Positions 59,701 through 64,000 of a stretch of DNA of 64,000 nucleotides are shown here, one piece after another. Made by a program: the position numbers and the translations under genes. The first letter of the stretch is position 1; each line of letters begins with the position of its first letter. Source of the stretch: Scenedesmus sp. ARA3 (Eukaryota; Chlorophyta; Chlorophyceae; Sphaeropleales; Scenedesmaceae); contig RWJK01001501.1 in NCBI GenBank assembly GCA_004335835.1, forward strand, positions 47,159-111,158. Reading direction: 5' to 3'. Under the pieces are notes generated by a model, which was not told the DNA's origin, ran no database searches, and saw only the letters and a list, made by a program, of their open reading frames with translations.

Positions 59701-60575
59701 TTCACACACAAAATTATCTCTTCTGCTGCTCACGGAGGCGCTTCCTGCAGCTGCCGCTGCGCTGTTCCTGCAGTGGCATAAAAGCAGCAGCCACAAGCGC
59801 CACACGCACTGTATAACATGCAGCACTAACGGTTGAGGCTGATCGCGCTCCATAATGGTAGCTGTTGTTGGTGCTGCATGCACCTGGTGTAAGCTGCATG
59901 CTGTGGCGCTGCAAAGCGCGTGCTCAGCAACGCTGCAAACATGTTGCCTGTATGTTGCCATGTGTTCGACCACAAAGCAGTACCAGTACATAAAGGCCTT
60001 GTCTGATTCGTGTGTTGCCACTGAACGGGCAGGACAACAGCAGCAACTGCACATGTGAAAGTGCCATTACTGCGGTTGCAGTGCATGCAGTTGTTCCCCA
60101 CCTGCTGCTAACCCAGCCTCTGCCTCTGCTGTGGCCGTTACGACTGCAGCAGCGAGCAGAGATAGCCCTGCACAGCACCAACAGGCATGCAACAGGACGA
60201 GGTTATGGAAGACGCAGCATGACAGTTTCATTGGCTTGGAGGAGTCACGATTGACTCAAATCTGCAATGCACCAGTCACTGGGTCACTGAGTGACGCAGC
60301 AATTGCTGCCTTGCAAGGCTGGATGGCGACTTGCATGAGCCACGTCTGACACCACGGGGAGCTTGGGCAGCTGCTTTGCAACCAGAAAAAAAATTATCAA
60401 TGCAGCAGCTGCTTAAGCACGCCTTGTTGGCACGTGATTGCCTGCACAGAGGCGTCACTACCACTGGCGCTGCTGACGCTGCTGCTGGTGTGTGCTGCTC
60501 CAGGGCCGCCCCTGACGATATGCGGATAAGCTCGCCACCGCAATCACCTATCAAGAACAATCTTGAGTTGTTCAT
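49639..60575 (-). CDS. Secreted papain-like peptidase with ricin-B and WSC-like modules, minus-strand copy (24 exons)
   Basis: The exons in coding order are 60548-60575, 60102-60167, 59734-59767, 59077-59353, 58977-59036, 58377-58504, 57936-58105, 57374-57650, 56607-56980, 56264-56458, 55962-56038, 55374-55452, 54967-55088, 54454-54585, 53969-54032, 53718-53794, 53297-53369, 52987-53045, 52376-52507, 51798-51861, 51265-51536, 50742-50837, 50182-50305 and 49639-49811. They sum to 3153 nt, exactly 1050 aa. The signal peptide (MNNSRLFLIGLSLLAAAVV) is made by joining two exons. Peptidase C1 residues are DQGECSSC (Cys163), MHAIFCYGW (His323) and CKNSWGPSWG (Asn346). The Trp after the nucleophile is Val. 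Then follow a Cys-rich module, two beta-trefoil lectin sets with ricin-B-like units (NQRWWKDADGALRPWHALDY, LFKCNRSQAQLF), and a WSC-like domain (GCFRSEASAPVLPDLLSE). Role: extracellular proteolysis with glycan targeting. Same exon plan as 20435-31326. Confidence 0.9.
49978..50070. repeat. 31-bp unit in three perfect copies
   Basis: GAGCTGGTGCATGTGCTGTG plus CAGCGCCGTTG is repeated three times without change in intron 23 of the minus-strand peptidase gene. There is no exon match. Confidence 0.95.
50548..50712. repeat. (CAG)n / (CTG)n microsatellite, about 165 bp
   Basis: Some thirty pure CAG units are followed by CAG blocks interrupted by GGG. The tract lies in intron 22 of the minus-strand peptidase gene, about 30 bases after the exon 22 donor. 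It is the longest triplet tract in the window and yields spurious poly-Gln, poly-Ser and poly-Ala frames. Confidence 0.95.
54643..54738. repeat. 48-bp unit in two perfect copies
   Basis: The unit beginning ACCAGCATGCTGGCAGCACC occurs twice in tandem in intron 13 of the minus-strand peptidase gene. It is intron-only, not exon-derived. Confidence 0.95.
55763..55922 (+). mobile_element. Short hairpin-rich element, copy 1 (142 bp plus 9-bp direct repeats)
   Basis: The element (55772-55913) is flanked by AAGCTCAAA at 55763-55771 and 55914-55922. It begins with a GTGAGTGAGTGAGTGAC microsatellite and contains a strong stem (GGGGC-GGC-GCCCC within GTGG...CCAC). It ends with a 31-base part holding a second near-palindrome (CTTGCGCCCTAGGGCACAAG). 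The first 111 bases match copy 2 except one substitution and an N at 55845. No coding capacity. It sits in intron 11 of the minus-strand peptidase gene, and I see no counterpart in the plus-strand paralogue. Confidence 0.8.
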
Positions 60576-60690
60576 CCGTGCCAATTGTCCTGTACAGCGG
60601 TTGTGCCGTGCAGCCTGCAGCTGCAGCTGTACAGAAGCCCTACTACTGTGCTGGGACGTGAGAGATGACGGTGCTGCCGACTGGAAATGA
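60576..60690 (-). promoter_or_regulatory. Conserved upstream block of peptidase gene, minus copy
   Basis: This is the counterpart of 20330-20434. The blocks GTAGTAGGGCTTCTGTACAG and GCTGCAGGCTG align to the same positions upstream of the other copy's ATG. Confidence 0.6.
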
Positions 60691-61423
60691 CTGTAAGAGT
60701 TGTAAATTCAGGTAATTGGCGATGCAGTCACAAGCTTGTCAAACCATGACTAGAGCAACGGAGCAGCGCTGCGATGGGGGAGGTGCTCTCTGGTGCAACA
60801 CAGCCAGGCGCGTTCAGCTCCGCAGCATATGCACGTCATAAATCACAAGCTGATTCGGTTCCCTGCGTGATCTGTGCGGGCTGATATGTGCGGGAGTCCG
60901 AACTGCAGTGATTTTAACACCGTTGCTACTTGCGGTGACGCCTACATTCAAGCCACCTGAGGTGCGAGCGCGCAGACGCCATTTATCAACAAACAGTTGG
61001 CGGTAGATTTGTTTGCTTATTGGGCCAAAGCAGATCCCCTAGCTGCAGCTCCCTAGAACTTCCCTTGGTGAACTAGTGTGTAGTAGTACCAGTGTGCACT
61101 AGTGTAGCAATCTTGGAAGTGAACGTAAAACGTGGAAGGCTGCATTGAATGGGTGACAAACGTGACTCAAAACGAGCAGCAGCAAGAGGCAGCCGCAAGG
61201 GATGTACCATTGGACTGGCAACCTCTAGAGAAGAAGATCTTCTTCTGGTGGCAGCCTTGCATTGCACTCTGCAAAAAGATCATTTAATGCATTTGCCTTA
61301 CACCGGATGTGACAAGCACTCTGATCCTTACACCTGAAACCTGTCAACACCCTTGACTCAGTCAAGTTGCTTGATTGTGTCGGTATCCGGTCGTGCTGCT
61401 AGCTACACGTAGCGCAGACCTGA
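60691..61423. other. Intergenic region
   Basis: No gene is recognised. Short frames (for example 61149-61337) have no support. Confidence 0.45.
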
Positions 61424-61560
61424 TCCCTGAGGTCATACGGGTAGTGGGTGTGGAGCCCAGGGGCGCCGCCCCTGGCCACACACACCCTCTTAGCCTTAAC
61501 TTACCCAGGAGCTGCAGAGCTGCCTGGGTAGTCACTCACTCACTCACTCCCTGAGGTCAT
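61424..61560 (-). mobile_element. Short hairpin-rich element, copy 2 (111 bp plus 13-bp direct repeats)
   Basis: The element (61437-61547) is flanked by perfect direct repeats TCCCTGAGGTCAT at 61424-61436 and 61548-61560. It is the reverse complement of the first 111 bases of copy 1 and lacks that copy's 31-base tail. Target-site duplications of unequal length (13 and 9 bp) suggest a SINE-like or target-primed mode more than a cut-and-paste DNA transposon, but the evidence is only two copies. Confidence 0.85.
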
Positions 61561-63076
61561 GACCTGATCAGCACACAGCACCACAGGAGGGCTCTTACCC
61601 AGCAGTAGCTGTCGCTGCTCTGTGCGGCACAGAGTGCACCTAGCCTGCCGGCAGGCAGGTCAGTCGGGCTGACACACCTTGGAACCTGCAGGTCATGCAA
61701 GGAAATTTACACGAAAGATTTTATTCTTTCCACGTATCTCATGTCACTTCACTTCCTCCGCTCTCCCTCTGCACAACTATCCTCGACCCAGTGTCAGGCT
61801 TGCAGCCTCATACCAACATCCTTGCTGCCAGTCTATTACCTTCAGCTGCCAACAGCTTCACCTTCCATCTGCCAGTAACTTCACAGGTGCTGGCGACTCC
61901 CGCCAGACATGCTGCAATGCAGACATGCTGTGACTGGTCAGTCAGTCATCTGTACATGTGCACAGCACAAAGGCGTCCTACAGGTCTGACCTGGCTGCTG
62001 CAACAGGCGCCAGTCAGTCATGCTGTATGACGTACACAACAACATCCCGGCTGCTCAGCTTTTCTTTTTGTTCATTCCGTTGTGCTTTCATGCTATAATC
62101 GAACTTCTGTACCAAGTATAGTGCCGCCAGAATCCTACTGACTCCCCTTACTGCTGCCAGTAGTGCTGCTCACACACCAGTTTGTCAGACTGTGCATGTA
62201 GCAGTGCCAGAGCATTGGTCAGTATCGCATGCGTTGAGAAACACCGTGCCTACGGTTTCTGCTGGCAAGCATCACTGCCAAAGAACACAACCAGCTGCCA
62301 CACAAACTGTGTGTGAGACACATCAGGTGTGTAAAATTAAAGATCATTAATATCTGAAATACCTTATGGGTTGCCGACAAATTTGCCATGCCTAACAGGC
62401 TGGCATGCTGCAGCTGCAGCTAGCCGTGAGCATGGCTAATGCTCATGACACAGGGCCAGTGATGACAGAGTGCTCTGCATGCCAATGCATGTGCTGCATT
62501 GTTGCACATGGCACACCCCACAAACATAACGTTGCTCATCTACCCATGAGATTGTGGAAGAGTGAGTGCATACAGCCGCAGCGAGCAGGGAGTGGCTCCC
62601 TGGCGACACATGCGACTGGTCAACACGACGCTGCGTGCTGCAGTGAGCTGCCTGTCACACTGACCAGTAGTGTGAGATTCACTGTGATTCTGTCAAGCTG
62701 AAGGTCTTGAAACACCCCAACAACACTCGACACAGAGCACAGGGCCAAGCAACAGCACACTTGAGGTGTCTTGCTGGTGGCTTTTATTGGCTAATCCAGG
62801 CCAGACATCAGGCATGCCAAGTGGTGTGGGAACGCAGCAGCTGCACAGGCCACCGGCATATCCACACAGGTTATTTTACGCGGACAGCCTACTTTGCCTG
62901 CAACGCACACCACCTTTGTGCAAGTGGCAGTTATTCTTGATTCAAGAGCTGTGTCAGCTGCACCTAAACCTGTGACATGGCGCAGGCATTTTGCGCAGCT
63001 GTCAATTTCCTTAACCCAGCTCAAGGCCTGTCTGCAAAAGCCATCGCTACGACACGCATCTGCCATGCACTGCAGC
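61561..63076. other. Intergenic region or unresolved 3' part of the right-edge gene
   Basis: No recognisable gene. A minus-strand Cys-containing frame at 62791-63200 (CMADACRSDGFCRQALSWVK, IDSCAKC) may be a further exon of the right-edge gene if the stop at 63077 is spliced out. Nothing else was seen. Confidence 0.4.
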
Positions 63077-64000
63077 TTAGTAGAAGTACAGCTTTCGAAG
63101 CAGGGGCCGCGCACCGGAGCACACCACCCTGTAGCTGTATGCACCGCCGCATGCACCATCATTATCGCCACTCCTGCAGCCGTTCGGCAGGGTGGTACCT
63201 GCCTTACAGCTCGATAGCGCCATGCGCTGCGGCGACTGCGCTGCAGGGCTGCCAGCAGTTGCCTTAACACCCTTGCACTGGCCATCATGCACAATGACGT
63301 CAATGACGGCGCCGCATGCCACGCTATTTAACGTCACCTGGTCGCCCAGCCGCACGGCAGTGATCCTCGCGCAGTTGACTGTGCTGCTGCTGGTTGACCC
63401 GCAGGTAGCAATGGTCAGCCAGCTGAGGCCCTGTGTGCAGTCGCACTTCCAAAATGTGTTATTTGTGTATGTAACAGTTACGGTTGACCCTGAGCTGCTC
63501 GAGACAGAGAAGCCTTCTGGAAGCAGTGCGTTGACAGTAGCTGGCGCGGGGCACTGCCCTTGGTTGCAGTCGGGTGTGGGGATGGGACCAGGCTGGGGTG
63601 ACGGAGAGGAGGGGAGAGCCTGCAGACAGCCAGAGCAGCCAGTGTGCTTGTCAGCAGCAGTAGCTAGTTCACTGCTGGGCTTGGTGACCTAGTTGCTGGA
63701 GCATATGCAGGCTAGTTGGCCACTGGCATTGATGCACTTTTGACGTGTTGGTGGACAGGCAGCACTCCTGTCAAGATATGGGGCAGCCGTGTTGACAAAT
63801 TTGATTGTAAACGCACGTGGGAAGCGGTGAGTCAACACAATGTCTCACCATGCAGCAGGCGTCATTGCTCAGAGTGGTGTTGGTGGCCTTGGTTGAGTCG
63901 TAGGTGTAGCCATCAGCGCAGCTGCTGTAGGGTGCTGTTGCATCGGCTGTGGGCTTGGCGCAGGTGGGGACGAACTTGCAGCAGGCATCACTGGTCAGGG
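63077..64000 (-). CDS. Cys-rich secreted-type protein, 3' end only (runs off the window)
   Basis: Two exons are visible: 63849-64000 (continues past the edge) and 63077-63619, in phase, with a GTGAGA donor and a TCTGCAG acceptor. The first carries the repeat-like signature DACC...TCAKP...PYSSCADGYTYDSTKA then LSNDACC, so two DACC boundaries about 45 residues apart. Such units occur in arrays in secreted chlorophyte proteins. The second exon starts with a Pro-rich linker (SPSPQPGPIPTPDCNQGQC), then a Thr/Val-rich, Cys-containing domain (STVTVTYTNNTFWKCDC, VNCARITAVRLGDQVTLNSV). It ends at a TAA. I do not know its function; an extracellular matrix or surface protein is likely. The 5' end and total length cannot be seen. 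Confidence 0.6.

Noticed and set aside
20435..60575. The inverted peptidase genes as terminal inverted repeats of a giant mobile element
   Set aside because: Similarity is confined mainly to exons and short flanks, ends are not sharp, and no transposase or target-site duplication is seen. A segmental duplication explains it better.
60331..60690. 119-aa plus-strand frame opposite peptidase exon 1
   Set aside because: It is antisense to the conserved first exon and promoter block, and has no motif or splice support.
61679..62030. 84- and 111-aa plus-strand frames
   Set aside because: No domain, no conserved splice sites and no paralogue support.
1..64000. tRNA, rRNA, riboswitch or organellar genes
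   Set aside because: Scanning by eye found no cloverleaf with conserved arms, no rRNA core sequence and no organelle genes.

Overview
This window is nuclear DNA of a eukaryote, most likely a chlorophyte green alga of the Chlorophyceae (my guess is the Sphaeropleales/Scenedesmaceae range). The grounds are: genes cut into many short exons by GT-AG introns; (CTG)n/(CAG)n tracts throughout, often just before 3' splice sites; TGTAA poly(A)-type signals; a Ser-Pro-rich secreted wall-type protein; and plastid- and thylakoid-lumen-type targeting peptides. No bacterial operon, CRISPR array, rRNA or tRNA was seen. I built exon models by hand. For nearly all genes the exon phases close exactly, which is the main support for the coordinates.

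Layout: (1) 1137-2849 (+), a secreted Ala-rich repeat protein. (2) 4741-12648 (+), a 14-exon sulfatase of about 953 aa. (3) 13334-17596 (-), an 8-exon 2-oxoglutarate/Fe(II) oxygenase of 443 aa, convergent with the sulfatase and divergent from (4) 18044-19296 (+), a PUB-domain protein. (5) 20435-31326 (+) and (10) 49639-60575 (-), an inverted pair of 24-exon genes. Each encodes a secreted papain-like cysteine peptidase joined to ricin-B-type beta-trefoil and WSC-like modules; the minus copy closes to exactly 1050 aa. Between them lie (6) 33055-34749 (+), a type II peroxiredoxin; (7) 36679-42090 (-), a plastid-type CLC chloride channel; (8) 42835-44657 (+), a lumen-targeted coiled-coil protein, divergent from the CLC; and (9) 46262-47228 (+), a small secreted Ser/Pro-rich protein. 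(11) 63077-64000 (-) is the 3' end of a Cys-rich secreted protein that leaves the window on the right.

The most unusual signal is a set of 'exon echoes'. Six of the eleven genes carry decayed, truncated tandem copies of their own splice-junction regions inside introns or just past the stop codon. Echoes holding the 5' part of an exon plus its acceptor always lie upstream of the intact exon. Echoes holding the 3' part plus the donor or stop codon always lie downstream. I count more than 25 such copies. The two peptidase genes appear to have none. A second notable item is a 111-bp hairpin-forming element present twice in opposite orientation, each copy bounded by its own direct repeat (13 and 9 bp). 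This suggests a short non-autonomous mobile element, one copy of which sits in an intron of the minus-strand peptidase gene.

How the genes work together: there is no operon-like logic. Several products are secreted (peptidases, sulfatase, Ala-rich and Ser/Pro-rich proteins, Cys-rich protein) and fit cell-wall or extracellular-matrix turnover. Two divergently transcribed neighbours (CLC and lumen protein) are both predicted plastid proteins.
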